Shown here: piece by piece, positions 56,542 through 64,000 of the stretch | How the letters are laid out: each line of letters begins with the position of its first letter | How positions within the stretch are numbered: the stretch's first letter is position 1 | From: Pedobacter sp. BS3 | GTDB taxonomy: Bacteria; Bacteroidota; Bacteroidia; Sphingobacteriales; Sphingobacteriaceae | NCBI RefSeq assembly: GCF_008274585.1 | Contig: NZ_VTRT01000002.1 | Span: 620,001-684,000 of the forward strand | Direction of reading: 5' to 3' | DNA: 64,000 nt | Program-made: the position numbers and the translations under genes | Notes under the pieces: model-generated | Seen by the model: the letters and a program-made list of their open reading frames with translations, nothing else | Told to the model about the DNA's origin: nothing | Database searches by the model: none

Positions 56542-57192
56542 ATGGACAGCGATTTATTGGAAGAATATATACAAAACGGCGATACCGTTGCAGTATCAGA
56601 CCTTCTGAACAAAAACCCGGAACTGGCTACATGCAAAACCAGCCTGAATGTTTCTCCGCTGATGCTGGCTTGCTACTACAAAAAACCGGCAATTATTAAG
56701 CTCATACTCGATTATGTTAAAGATCCCGACCTCTACGAAGCCTGCGCCTCGGGAAAATTCGACGTGGTAGCCAACGTAATTTACCAGCAGCCTGAGCTTA
56801 TTAATACGCATTCTGCCGATGGTTTTACTCCGCTGGGGCTTGCCGCTTATTTTGAGCATGAGGAGATTGCCCGATACCTGCTGCTAAAAGGCGCCGAAGT
56901 TAACCTTCCTTCAGATAATGGCTTTAACGTTTTCCCGATCCATTCTGCCGTTGCGGCCAATAATGCCGACATTACCAAAATACTGATAGAAGCCGGTGCA
57001 GAAGTAAATGTGATGCAGAAATCGGGCATTACACCGCTCCACTCGGCGGCTGCAAATGGCAATATTGATATCCTGGTATTGCTGCTGGAAGCCGGCGCAC
57101 AGGTAAATACCCGCATGGAAGGCGGAAAAACACCCGCAGATATGGCCGCAGAAAAAGGGTTCAACGATATTGCACAAATTCTGGCCGATTGA
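56542..57192 (+). CDS. Ankyrin-repeat protein
   Basis: This 216-aa protein is made of about five ankyrin repeats. LNVSPLMLACYYKKPAIIKLIL, GFTPLGLAAYFEHEEIARYLLLKGA, NVFPIHSAVAANNADITKILIEAGA and GITPLHSAAANGNIDILVLLLEAGA follow the G-x-TPLHxAAxxGxxxxVxxLLxxGA pattern. ATG at 56542 is chosen because a longer start would sit in the terminator. Bacterial ankyrin proteins act as binding modules, often periplasmic, but no signal peptide is seen, so it is likely cytoplasmic. The partner is unknown. Confidence 0.88.
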   Translation: MDSDLLEEYIQNGDTVAVSDLLNKNPELATCKTSLNVSPLMLACYYKKPAIIKLILDYVKDPDLYEACASGKFDVVANVIYQQPELINTHSADGFTPLGLAAYFEHEEIARYLLLKGAEVNLPSDNGFNVFPIHSAVAANNADITKILIEAGAEVNVMQKSGITPLHSAAANGNIDILVLLLEAGAQVNTRMEGGKTPADMAAEKGFNDIAQILAD

Positions 57193-57547
57193 GGCCTCTC
57201 TCCAGCCCCTCATCTGGTATTGAATAGTGCGCATTGAGTATAGCGAGAGGTCTGTGCTGTTTGTCCTGTTTCTTGTTTCTGCATTCTTGCTTAGCCCACC
57301 CTGACCCTCCCAACCGCGTGCCGCCTTAGCTTTAGCGCAAGAGAGGGAGTAATTTTTCGGACTTTCCCGACTTTCGGACAATAAACGATGAACCATCAGC
57401 GCCAGACTACGGCCTCTCCTCCAGCCCCTCTCCGAAGGAAAGAGGAGACGGGCAGTGCACCTGTCTTGTTTCTTGCATCTATGTTCATAACTATCTTCCG
57501 GACTTTCGGACTATCAACTATGAACCATACGCCATTAGGCTGTAAGG
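57193..57547. repeat. Intergenic mosaic of C-rich hairpins and heptad arrays
   Basis: A 355-bp gap between convergent genes holding CTGTTTC/TTGTTTC-type 7-mers (57255-57290, 57455-57480), AGTCGGA/ACTTTCG and ACTATGA/ACCATAC words (57358-57395, 57490-57535), and C-rich pieces CCAGCCCCTC (57201 and 57424) with a hairpin CCTCTCC/GGAAAGAGG. The CTTGTTTCTTG block is shared with 60790-60840. No gene. Confidence 0.65.
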
Positions 57548-58000
57548 CTATTTCCCCCTGAATTTATCCAGCAAAAAATTAAGCCGGGTGGCATCTTCAA
57601 TGGTCAGGTTATTGCCAATAATGTCAGTTCCGGTCATCTCCTCGTCGAGGGTTTCCAGTATTTTCAGTCCCTTTTCGGTGATGATAATATCAACAGCCCG
57701 CCTGTCGAATTTATTAGTGCACCGCGTTACCAGGTCTTTCTGAATCATGCGGTCAACAATACGTGATGCATCCGACATTTTATCCAGCATACGCTCTTTC
57801 AGTAGATTGATAGTTGCCGGTTTGGGATATTGTCCGCGTAAAATACGTAAAATGTTAAATTGCTGTAAGGTAACGTGGTATTTAGCAAGGCGCTTTTTCA
57901 ACTGCTGTGTAATCCAGTTATTGGTGTACAGCACATTGACAATAGCTTTATGATACTGATTTTTAAACTTATCGGTAATAATTTCCTTCTCAAGTTCCAT
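57548..58000 (-). CDS. MarR-family transcriptional regulator
   Basis: This 150-aa winged-helix protein has the MarR arrangement: helices 1-2 for dimerisation, a recognition region YHVTLQQFNILRILRG...INLLKERMLDKMSDASRIVDRM, the wing with RCTNKFDRRAVDIIITEKG, and C-terminal helices. MarR proteins respond to small aromatic or lipid ligands. The gene lies next to an exopolysaccharide-free region, so targets cannot be deduced. It is 28 bp downstream of the DUF5522 gene on the same strand. Confidence 0.9.
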   Translation of the reverse strand: MELEKEIITDKFKNQYHKAIVNVLYTNNWITQQLKKRLAKYHVTLQQFNILRILRGQYPKPATINLLKERMLDKMSDASRIVDRMIQKDLVTRCTNKFDRRAVDIIITEKGLKILETLDEEMTGTDIIGNNLTIEDATRLNFLLDKFRGK

Positions 58001-58028
58001 AATACATCATTAAACAAACTATTCGGGC

Positions 58029-58187
58029 TTATTTGTTTTTATTGCATCTCTTTTTATCTTCTTTAACTTTCCATGGGCAATGCCTGCAATTATTTTTACA
58101 GCAATAACCACGCTTCAGGTGATAGGCAGAGGTAAATACGAAATTACCATTTTTATCCACATAATAATCATCGCCTTCAATTAGCAT
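58029..58187 (-). CDS. DUF5522 cysteine-rich small protein
   Basis: This 52-aa gene has ATG at 58185-58187. The product reads MLIEGDDYYVDKNGNFVFT, then HLKRGYCCKNNCRHCPW, the DUF5522 signature with four cysteines and one His that probably bind a metal ion. It ends in a lysine-rich tail. The family occurs in Bacteroidetes and other bacteria. Its role is unknown. It precedes the MarR regulator by 28 bp, so they may share a transcript. Confidence 0.82.
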   Translation of the reverse strand: MLIEGDDYYVDKNGNFVFTSAYHLKRGYCCKNNCRHCPWKVKEDKKRCNKNK

Positions 58188-58202
58188 CCGCTGGTTAAGT
58201 TA

Positions 58203-58227
58203 AATGTCAAAAGTTAAAAGTAAAAAA
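58203..58227. repeat. Short heptad array (GTCAAAA/GTTAAAA/GTAAAAA)
   Basis: Three 7-bp units lie upstream of the DUF5522 start, using the words of the arrays at 1231 and 47690. Confidence 0.6.
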
Positions 58228-58272
58228 TCTCCCCAGCGTTTTTGGATATTTAGATAAGACATTGTTGTGCCA

Positions 58273-59211
58273 CTACAGGATTTTTATGGTTAAACGCGAA
58301 TTAAAATGTTGCTGTAAAAATCTTCCGTCGCCGTGTAAGGTCCATACTTCCTTCGGCGAAACCTCGGTTATAGCCTTCAAAATATCGTTCCAGTCGGCAT
58401 GGTCAGACAGGTAAAGCGCCATATCATTCTGTTTTTGCAGGTGTTCCCATCCCGACGCAAATATCCGCATAACGCTTTTTGCCTTAAAATAACTGTTAAA
58501 GGTTACGGGCGGTACAAGGTAAACATAACCACGCCCCGGTTCTTTCATCAGCTTGCGGTTATAGGGTTGGTACTGTCCGGGGGGATAGCCCAGTGATTCA
58601 TAAAGCTTATGAAGTGGTAATATACTGTGATGCACCAGCACTTGCCGTTGCGGACAATGGGTATTGAGCAGGCTAACCAGTCGCTGGCTTTTCCCCAGGG
58701 AATAAGCGCCCAATAAGATGTTATGGCTGTGCTGATTTAATTTCTGCATTTCCTGCGCAACGTCCGGATGACTGGTTTGCGGATCGGCAAAGGTTGTTTC
58801 GGTAATCAGCACGTCGGCTGGTTCAAACGCTGCTGGTTCGCAGGTATCGTCTGGCTGAAGCTTGAAATCGCCGGTATATAAATAACGGATGCCGTTATGT
58901 TGCAGCATAATTTGTGCTGACCCCAGTATATGTCCCGCGGGTAAAAAATAAATGATTACGCCATTGATGGTAAACTGTTCCCGGTATGATTTTATATGAA
59001 ATGTGGATGCCGCATTTTTTTTATAGCGGTGTTCCATAAATGCCGCTGTTGGGCGGGTGCACCAAACCTGCTGATTGCCGCTTACCGCATGGTCGGCATG
59101 AGCATGCGAAATGACCGCACGTTGCACCGGTTGCTGTGGGTCGAGATAAAAATCGCCGGCACGGCAGTACAGGCCATTGGTGTTAAAAACTAAGAAATCC
59201 GGAGCAATCAT
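58273..59211 (-). CDS. MBL-fold exonuclease (ligase-associated type)
   Basis: This 312-aa protein matches the bacterial MBL/beta-CASP group annotated as ligase-associated DNA exonuclease. NTNGLYCRAGDFYLDPQQPVQRA leads into HAHADHA (the HxHxDH metal site). PAGHILGSAQI, YTGDFKL and LSDHADW supply the later motifs. The family usually sits with an ATP-dependent DNA ligase and an Lhr helicase. Here it instead overlaps coaE by 4 bp and no ligase is in the window. A repair function is therefore inferred from the family only. Confidence 0.85.
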   Translation of the reverse strand: MIAPDFLVFNTNGLYCRAGDFYLDPQQPVQRAVISHAHADHAVSGNQQVWCTRPTAAFMEHRYKKNAASTFHIKSYREQFTINGVIIYFLPAGHILGSAQIMLQHNGIRYLYTGDFKLQPDDTCEPAAFEPADVLITETTFADPQTSHPDVAQEMQKLNQHSHNILLGAYSLGKSQRLVSLLNTHCPQRQVLVHHSILPLHKLYESLGYPPGQYQPYNRKLMKEPGRGYVYLVPPVTFNSYFKAKSVMRIFASGWEHLQKQNDMALYLSDHADWNDILKAITEVSPKEVWTLHGDGRFLQQHFNSRLTIKIL

Positions 59212-59801
59212 TGGGCCGCAAGCGTTAAAAAGGTCTGGTGCAGCTTTAATACCTGTGGAATCAGCAGTTCGGTTTCATTATTCTGTATTACGTAATCGGC
59301 CAGCTTTTCTTTCCCGGCATCGCTTAATTGCTTATTCATGCGCTGTTCCACTTCCTGCTGTGTAATGCCATCCCGTTGCATGACGCGGCTTATTCTGAGT
59401 GATAACGGCGCCTTTACCAGGATGGTTTTATCAGACATTTTGTATGAGCCGCTTTCGAATAACAGGGCTGCTTCTTTCAACACATACGGAGCTTGTTTTT
59501 GTTGCAGTACCCAGGTATCAAATGCCCTGAAAACCGCCGGATGAACCAGTGCATTCAGCTTTAACAGTTGCTGCTCATCATTGAAAACGATGTTCGCCAG
59601 GTATTTGCGGTTTAGTTGTCCGTTTGTATAAGCAGCCTCACCAAAAGTAGTTTTAATGGCGTCAACCAATATACTGTCTGTTTGCATTACCGTTTTTGCG
59701 GCAGTATCGGCATAAAATACTGGAATACCCAGCAATTCAAATAGTTTACTTACTGTGCTTTTTCCGCTGCCTATGCCGCCCGTTATGCCAATCTTTAACA
59801 T
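59208..59801 (-). CDS. coaE: Dephospho-CoA kinase
   Basis: This 197-aa P-loop kinase performs the last step of coenzyme A synthesis, adding phosphate to the ribose of dephospho-CoA. GITGGIGSGKST (5-16) is the P-loop, FYADTAAK follows, and ALLFESG and RISRVMQRDGIT (lid and base contact) are in place. It is complete. The start overlaps the stop of the YbbR gene by one base, and the stop overlaps the exonuclease start, so the three genes are one operon. Confidence 0.95.
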   Translation of the reverse strand: MLKIGITGGIGSGKSTVSKLFELLGIPVFYADTAAKTVMQTDSILVDAIKTTFGEAAYTNGQLNRKYLANIVFNDEQQLLKLNALVHPAVFRAFDTWVLQQKQAPYVLKEAALLFESGSYKMSDKTILVKAPLSLRISRVMQRDGITQQEVEQRMNKQLSDAGKEKLADYVIQNNETELLIPQVLKLHQTFLTLAAQ

Positions 59802-60745
59802 TAATGCTCAATAATAAAATCTACGGTTTGCGGCTCGGCGCTGATCAGCTTTGAATACGATGGAATGGTGACCAACCGTACCGGTAATGTGCGATAACCT
59901 TTTTGCTGCCAGTCGTTCATATCTACAACTGCATCGAATGATTCGCCGGTAATTTTGCTGTAATTACTAAGCGCTGTCAGCAATACGACTTTTATCTTAT
60001 TCGGGATAATTTTAATATCATAATTTTTACCATTGATAATGCGTACCGGTACATCAATAACCTTTTCGGTAAACTGGTCAATAGGTATTCTGGCGTCAAC
60101 CAGGTTCGGATAGATGTCAATATTCGCTTTATCACTGGGTTTTAGAAACACTTTTGCCGTAATATCGGCACTGACATTTTTTGCTTTAATGCTATCTGTT
60201 GGCCAGTAATCCATTTTCTTGAGTTCATCAAACGGGCCGGTAACTACAACATATCCCGGCTCGGTTACCGGTTTGGCCGAAACGCCGTACTGTTTCTTAA
60301 ATTTTAGCTCATATACCAGCTTAACGGGCACTTTCTTTACGCTACGTGTAGAAAAATCAAAATACAACGTATCCGGATTGACAGAAACAACCCGCTGGTT
60401 ACTTTCCAATTGAGCGTTAATCTCGTTCAATTGCTCGGTAAAGGTGACATAGCTGCGTTTGGCCAGGTTTTTCAGGCTGACGTCAATAGTATGCGGATTG
60501 ACACGCAGGCGTGCAAACAGCAACTGCCAGCCGGTTCCCTGTATTTCGAGGCTTACCGTATCTGATTGCAGCGAATGAAATGCCCTGTTTTGGGGCGGAT
60601 TGGTAAAATGCACCTTAGTGTCAACACGATAAACGTATTTTCCCGACAACGCAAAAAACAGCCATGCCGTAATGGCAATCAGCAGGCACACTAAAAAAAG
60701 TGTGAGCTTACGTTGTTGCGATTTTTTCAGGTTAAACAAGGGCAT
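59801..60745 (-). CDS. YbbR-domain membrane protein
   Basis: This 314-aa protein has one N-terminal membrane helix (about 13-34, LTLFLVCLLIAITAWLFFALSG) and three to four periplasmic YbbR-like beta domains (repeats ending in VSVNPDTLYFDF, GPFDELKKMDYW and PVRLVTIPSYSK). In Gram-positive bacteria such proteins regulate cyclic-di-AMP synthase (CdaR). Here the adjacent gene is coaE, the usual Bacteroidetes pairing, and the role is unknown. It is the first gene of the ybbR-coaE-exonuclease operon. Confidence 0.85.
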   Translation of the reverse strand: MPLFNLKKSQQRKLTLFLVCLLIAITAWLFFALSGKYVYRVDTKVHFTNPPQNRAFHSLQSDTVSLEIQGTGWQLLFARLRVNPHTIDVSLKNLAKRSYVTFTEQLNEINAQLESNQRVVSVNPDTLYFDFSTRSVKKVPVKLVYELKFKKQYGVSAKPVTEPGYVVVTGPFDELKKMDYWPTDSIKAKNVSADITAKVFLKPSDKANIDIYPNLVDARIPIDQFTEKVIDVPVRIINGKNYDIKIIPNKIKVVLLTALSNYSKITGESFDAVVDMNDWQQKGYRTLPVRLVTIPSYSKLISAEPQTVDFIIEH

Positions 60746-60756
60746 TTATTCGTTGT

Positions 60757-60885
60757 TGGGCCCCCCCAACCCTCCCTTAGGGAGGGGGTAAGACTGTGCT
60801 ATTTATCTTGTTTCTTGTCTCTATATTCTTGCTTCTAATATAGTCATAAACCTTCTGCCTTCTACCTTTAAGCTTTCCACCTAAG
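60757..60885. repeat. C-rich hairpin followed by heptad array
   Basis: CCCAACCCTCCCTTAGGGAGGGG forms a hairpin (60767-60788). It is followed by CTTGTTT, CTTGTCT and CTATATT, and then ACCTTCT, GCCTTCT and ACCTTTA units in 7-bp register. Confidence 0.7.
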
Positions 60886-60886
60886 A

Positions 60887-61681
60887 TCACACCGCAACCG
60901 GTGCTTTGATATGCGGATGCGGGTCATAACTTTCAAGGGTGAAGTCTTCAAATTTAAAATCAAAAATATTTTTAATATCCGGGTTCAGCTTCATTACCGG
61001 CAGCGGACGCGGGTTACGGCTTAACTGAAGTTTGGCCTGTTCGATGTGATTGTTGTATAAATGCGCATCGCCCAGCGTATGGATAAAATCACCAGGCTGC
61101 AAGTCGCAAACCTGCGCCATCATCAGCGTAAGCAACGCATACGAGGCAATATTGAACGGTACGCCCAGGAAAATATCTGCGCTGCGTTGGTACAGCTGAC
61201 AGCTCAGCTTGCCGTCGGCTACGTAAAACTGAAAAAAGCTATGACAGGGCGGAAGCGCCATTTTATCAATATCGGCTACGTTCCATGCTGAAACTATGAT
61301 GCGCCGCGAATCGGGATTATGTTTAAGCTGGTGTATCACCTGTTCAATCTGGTCGATATGCCGTCCGTCGGGTGCAGGCCACGAGCGCCATTGATAACCG
61401 TAAACCGGACCTAAATTTCCCTGTTCATCGGCCCACTCGTCCCAGATGCTTACACCGTTATCCTTCAGGTATTGGATATTGGTGTCGCCTTTTAAAAACC
61501 AGATAAGCTCATGAATAATGGAGCGCAAATGAAGCTTTTTGGTAGTGACTACCGGGAAGCCGTCGGCCAGGTTAAAGCGCATCTGGTAGCCAAATACGCT
61601 GATGGTTCCTGTTCCGGTGCGGTCGTGTTTTTGTATGCCATGGTCAAGCACGTGCTGCATTAGGTCCAAATATTGTTTCAT
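60887..61681 (-). CDS. thyA: Thymidylate synthase (ThyA type)
   Basis: This 264-aa enzyme makes dTMP from dUMP with methylene-tetrahydrofolate. The catalytic cysteine is C146 in [18 protein letters not shown] (phosphate-binding Arg), [25 protein letters not shown] and DAHLYNNH are all present. It is complete and full length. A predicted -7 element lies 23 bp before the ATG. Confidence 0.97.
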   Translation of the reverse strand: MKQYLDLMQHVLDHGIQKHDRTGTGTISVFGYQMRFNLADGFPVVTTKKLHLRSIIHELIWFLKGDTNIQYLKDNGVSIWDEWADEQGNLGPVYGYQWRSWPAPDGRHIDQIEQVIHQLKHNPDSRRIIVSAWNVADIDKMALPPCHSFFQFYVADGKLSCQLYQRSADIFLGVPFNIASYALLTLMMAQVCDLQPGDFIHTLGDAHLYNNHIEQAKLQLSRNPRPLPVMKLNPDIKNIFDFKFEDFTLESYDPHPHIKAPVAV

Positions 61682-61704
61682 CCTTATATCTTGTTACGCT
61701 GATA

Positions 61705-61712
61705 CAAAACTA
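61705..61712 (-). promoter_or_regulatory. Predicted -7 element (TAGTTTTG) of thyA
   Basis: TAGTTTTG on the minus strand lies 23 bp before the thyA ATG. No good -33 match is seen. Confidence 0.45.
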
Positions 61713-61782
61713 TTGTTTTTTAACAGGAAGATGGATTGGCTGTGGTAAATTTTATACACAATGTAAACAGGCTCTTACTATT

Positions 61783-61804
61783 TTACCAAAAATTGGTAAC
61801 TTTA
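61783..61804 (+). promoter_or_regulatory. Palindromic operator over the predicted parDE promoter
   Basis: TTACCAAAAATTGGTAA (61783-61799), with 7-bp perfect arms, overlaps the -7-like TAACTTTA (61797-61804) just upstream of the antitoxin gene. Binding by the ParD dimer would block transcription, the usual autoregulation of such pairs. Confidence 0.65.
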
Positions 61805-61820
61805 TTGAAAAATTGAAGTC

Positions 61821-62072
61821 ATGGGAAAAAATACTTCTGTTTCGCTTGGGGATTATTTTGAGGGTTTTGTTGAAAATAGGATTTCTCAGGGCCGTTATAA
61901 AAACGCAAGTGAAGTAATCCGGGCTGGTTTACGTCTTTTAGAAGATGAAGAGTACCGTGTTGATGCTTTAAAAAATGCGATTGCTGAAGGTTTGAATAGC
62001 GGAATAGCTGCCAACTTTGACCCGGAGAAACATCTTAAAACATTAAAGGCTGCTAAAGGGCTCAATGGCTAA
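61821..62072 (+). CDS. parD: ParD-family antitoxin
   Basis: This 83-aa protein has the ribbon-helix-helix N-terminus of ParD: SVSLGDYFEGFVENRISQGRYKNASEVIRAGLRLLEDEE. The C-terminal part is disordered and wraps the toxin. It binds DNA upstream of its own gene and neutralises ParE. The toxin gene starts 8 bp before its stop codon, so translation is coupled. Confidence 0.92.
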   Translation: MGKNTSVSLGDYFEGFVENRISQGRYKNASEVIRAGLRLLEDEEYRVDALKNAIAEGLNSGIAANFDPEKHLKTLKAAKGLNG

Positions 62073-62364
62073 GTATCGCTTTACCAACAAAGCTGTTGAA
62101 GATTTATCTGATATCTGGAACTATACTTTTGAAACCTGGTCTGAAACTCAGGCGGATAGGTATTATAACGTCCTGATAAGTTTCTGTAAAGCAATAGCCG
62201 GAAATCCGTCGTTAGGAAAAAACTACGAAGAAATTACGCCAAGCCTTTTCGGGTTCAGGGCTAATAAACATATTATCTTTTACAGAATTATAGCTGAAGA
62301 CGAAGTTGAGATTGTAAGAATTTTACACGAAAGAATGGATTTGAAGAACAGAATCCGCGAATAA
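62065..62364 (+). CDS. parE: ParE-family toxin
   Basis: This 99-aa RelE/ParE-fold protein reads YRFTNKAVEDLSDIWNYTFETWSETQADRYY, then FRANKHIIFYRI and VRILHERMDL, the ParE/RelE sheet and C-terminal His-Glu-Arg end. ParE usually inhibits DNA gyrase. RelE-like ribosome cleavage is less likely given the ParD partner. It overlaps parD and is 12 bp before ispE, so read-through into ispE is possible. Confidence 0.92.
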   Translation: MAKYRFTNKAVEDLSDIWNYTFETWSETQADRYYNVLISFCKAIAGNPSLGKNYEEITPSLFGFRANKHIIFYRIIAEDEVEIVRILHERMDLKNRIRE

Positions 62365-62376
62365 TACATATTATTT

Positions 62377-63180
62377 ATGCTAACATTTCCTAACGCAAAG
62401 ATCAACATCGGGTTAAACGTGGTTAATCGCCGTGCGGACGGATACCATAACCTGCAAACGGTTTTTTACCCGGTTAACATACAGGATGCGCTGGAAATTG
62501 TTGAATCGGCCAGGTTTGAGTTTACCTCGTCGGGAATAGCCATTCCCGGCCGGATAGCGGATAATCTGTGTGTGAAGGCTTATCACATGATAGCTGCTGA
62601 TTTCCCGTTGCCACCTGTGCATATTCATTTGCACAAACATATACCTATTGGTGCGGGATTGGGTGGAGGCTCGGCCGATGCGGGCTTTTTTATCCGGCTG
62701 CTTAATGATAAGTTTCAGCTGAATCTAAGCCTTGCACAGATGGAGGTTTATGCCCGCCGGCTTGGTGCCGATTGCGCCTTTTTTCTGCATAATAAACCGG
62801 TATACGCTTTCGGTAAAGGCGATGAATTTGAACCGTTAGCGCTTAATCTCGCCGAATACTTTACTGTTCTGGTGATGCCTGACGTGCATGTGTCGACTGC
62901 TGAGGCGTATCGTGGAGTTAAGCCTGCCGAGCCGGCTTATTCGCTTCGAGATGCTGTGAGATTGCCGGTTGAAGAATGGAAAAGTATCATTAAAAACGAT
63001 TTTGAACTATCGGTTTTTACCAACCATCCGGAAGTACGGGGCGTTAAGGCTGCCTTATATGAAGCAGGGGCACTGTATGCAGCTATGAGTGGTAGCGGCG
63101 CTTCGGTATTTGGAATATTTAAACAGGAAATCGCTTTGCCTGATTTAGAAGCCGAAAATGTGGTTTTTTATGGAGTGTAA
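62377..63180 (+). CDS. ispE: 4-diphosphocytidyl-2-C-methyl-D-erythritol kinase
   Basis: This 267-aa GHMP kinase phosphorylates CDP-methylerythritol in the MEP pathway of isoprenoid synthesis. NAKINIGLNVVNRRADGYH is the N-terminal motif, PIGAGLGGGSADAG (90-103) the ATP loop, and MSGSGASVFGIF the third GHMP motif. It is full length. It follows parE by 12 bp, so the toxin-antitoxin promoter may also drive it. Confidence 0.95.
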   Translation: MLTFPNAKINIGLNVVNRRADGYHNLQTVFYPVNIQDALEIVESARFEFTSSGIAIPGRIADNLCVKAYHMIAADFPLPPVHIHLHKHIPIGAGLGGGSADAGFFIRLLNDKFQLNLSLAQMEVYARRLGADCAFFLHNKPVYAFGKGDEFEPLALNLAEYFTVLVMPDVHVSTAEAYRGVKPAEPAYSLRDAVRLPVEEWKSIIKNDFELSVFTNHPEVRGVKAALYEAGALYAAMSGSGASVFGIFKQEIALPDLEAENVVFYGV

Positions 63181-63250
63181 GGGTTAGTTGAAAGTTGAGC
63201 GAAGCGAAATCCCGACCATTCGGGATTGAAAGTTTAAAGTCATGGTATTT
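63181..63250. repeat. Hairpin plus short heptad arrays
   Basis: GTTGAAA/GTTGAGC units come first. Then AATCCCGA-CCAT-TCGGGATT (63209-63228) forms a hairpin like that at 29184. TTGAAAG/TTTAAAG units follow. Confidence 0.6.
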
Positions 63251-63276
63251 CGGGTTAAAGAGAAAAGTAAGAATCG

Positions 63277-63284
63277 TATCTTTG
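63277..63284 (+). promoter_or_regulatory. Predicted -7 element (TATCTTTG) of the second toxin-antitoxin pair
   Basis: TATCTTTG ends 16 bp before ATG 63301 and favours that ATG over a TTG at 63295. Confidence 0.5.
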
Positions 63285-63300
63285 AATAAATATTTTGGAT

Positions 63301-63507
63301 ATGCTGGTTGAACGCACAAATAATGACAAGATTGTAATTACATTATCTTCTGCTGTTGACAGCTTTAGTCTTCAACGGCTGATTGATTATGTGAAGTACC
63401 TTGAAGCCACTTCTAAAAGTAAAGCGAAGCAATCTGAGGTTGATAAATTAGCCGACGACGTTAATACTTCATGGTGGAGTAAAAATCGCAAACGCTTTAT
63501 CAAGTGA
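63301..63507 (+). CDS. Putative antitoxin of a PIN toxin
   Basis: This 68-aa protein begins MLVERTNNDKIVITLSSAVD and is followed by a helical, Lys-rich C-terminal half that could wrap a partner. Its stop overlaps the GTG start of the PIN protein (GTGA, 63504-63507), a typical antitoxin-toxin junction. Bacteroidetes antitoxins of this size and place precede PIN toxins. No clear DNA-binding fold is recognised. Confidence 0.7.
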   Translation: MLVERTNNDKIVITLSSAVDSFSLQRLIDYVKYLEATSKSKAKQSEVDKLADDVNTSWWSKNRKRFIK

Positions 63508-63964
63508 GGCTTATTGTTGATGCCAACATAGTGTTTAGTGGTATTTTAAACACAAACAGTAAAATCGGCGACTTACTTATTAACTCAAAACCATATTTTA
63601 CGTTTATAGCTCCGGGATTTTTGAGAACGGAGATACGTAATCATTATCCAAGACTTGTTAAAATTCAGGGATGACCATTGAGGAAATCCAGGAAGCCGAA
63701 TTCTATCTTTACAAAGCCATTGTTTTCATTTCAGAGGAACAAATAAAAGTTTCAAACTGGATTGCGGCAGATGCAATTGTAGCCGACGTTGCCCCTAAAG
63801 ACACACACTATATTGCTTATTCAAAACACTTTCGTTGTAAGATTTGGTCGGGTGACAAGAAATTAATCAAGGGGTTGGCTGCAAAAGGATTTACAAATTT
63901 TATCACTACAGATGAGCTCTATAAATTAAGAGAAGAACAAAAGACAAAGCAAAGCGTAAAATAA
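63504..63964 (+). pseudogene. PIN-domain toxin, split at an ATGA junction
   Basis: From GTG 63504, MRLIVDANIVFSGIL...RTEIRNHYPRL ends at a stop at 63672-63674. A second frame begins MTIEEIQEAEF at ATG 63671 and runs to 63964 with VADVAPKDTHY and IWSGDKKLIKGL. Joined, they form one PIN domain with all four acidic residues (D6, E43, D39/D44 and D62 of the halves), as in VapC-like RNases. The halves overlap as ATGA, which fits either a one-base deletion or a coupled two-chain toxin. Its partner is the 68-aa antitoxin upstream. Confidence 0.7.
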
Positions 63965-64000
63965 GTGAAGCGTCTGCCATCCTCGAACCACAAGCGTTTC

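Overview
The window comes from a member of the Bacteroidetes, most likely family Sphingobacteriaceae (Mucilaginibacter/Pedobacter-like). The evidence is a type IX secretion-type C-terminal domain with a PorP/SprF partner, lineage proteins such as DUF4199, BatA-type VWA and DUF5522, the sigma-A promoter form TTTG...TAnnTTTG at many genes, and weak Shine-Dalgarno sequences. No rRNA, tRNA, CRISPR array or complete insertion sequence was found.

Layout. 0-7 kb (- strand): two family-2 glycosyltransferases, a DUF4199 membrane protein, an unknown acidic protein, a lone KilA-N protein, a dihydroorotase-like protein that has lost most catalytic residues, and a BatA-type VWA protein. 7.5-13 kb (-): acyl-CoA synthetase, the isc set (iscS, iscU, an IscA-type protein) and an FAD oxidoreductase. 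13-18.3 kb (+): rpmE2, a GlmU-like protein, tpiA, prmA, mpl and an XRE regulator. 18.5-34 kb (-): a GNAT-like protein, an acidic small protein, scpB, a DivIC/FtsB-like protein, eno, a DUF2490 protein, a YhcC-type radical SAM protein, acyl-ACP desaturase, a secreted GH2 beta-galactosidase, and btuB under a cobalamin riboswitch. 32.2-38.2 kb (-): a compact OmpA / PorP-SprF / large adhesin operon.

38.6-50.2 kb (+) is an exopolysaccharide cluster: TolC-like protein, Wzc-like co-polymerase, three glycosyltransferases, a 42-aa membrane protein, Wzy-like polymerase/ligase, hexapeptide acyltransferase, and an MBOAT plus SGNH acetylation pair. No flippase or priming transferase is present, so the locus must depend on genes elsewhere. 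50.3-54.7 kb (-) holds an MBL hydrolase, a LolA-like protein and ftsK. 54.7-56.3 kb is an A+T-rich three-gene island of unknown function in which two genes have broken frames. Then follow an ankyrin protein, a MarR regulator, DUF5522, an MBL exonuclease, coaE, a YbbR protein and thyA, and on the + strand parDE, ispE and a second toxin-antitoxin pair whose PIN toxin is split at an ATGA junction.

The most unusual large-scale feature lies between the genes. More than twenty intergenic gaps hold degenerate arrays with a strict 7-bp period, built from a small shared vocabulary in both orientations and switching words in phase. They occur beside hairpin/REP-like elements and short inverted-repeat-ended elements. 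Several promoters place TAnnTTTG only 5-7 bp before the start codon, implying leaderless or nearly leaderless mRNAs.
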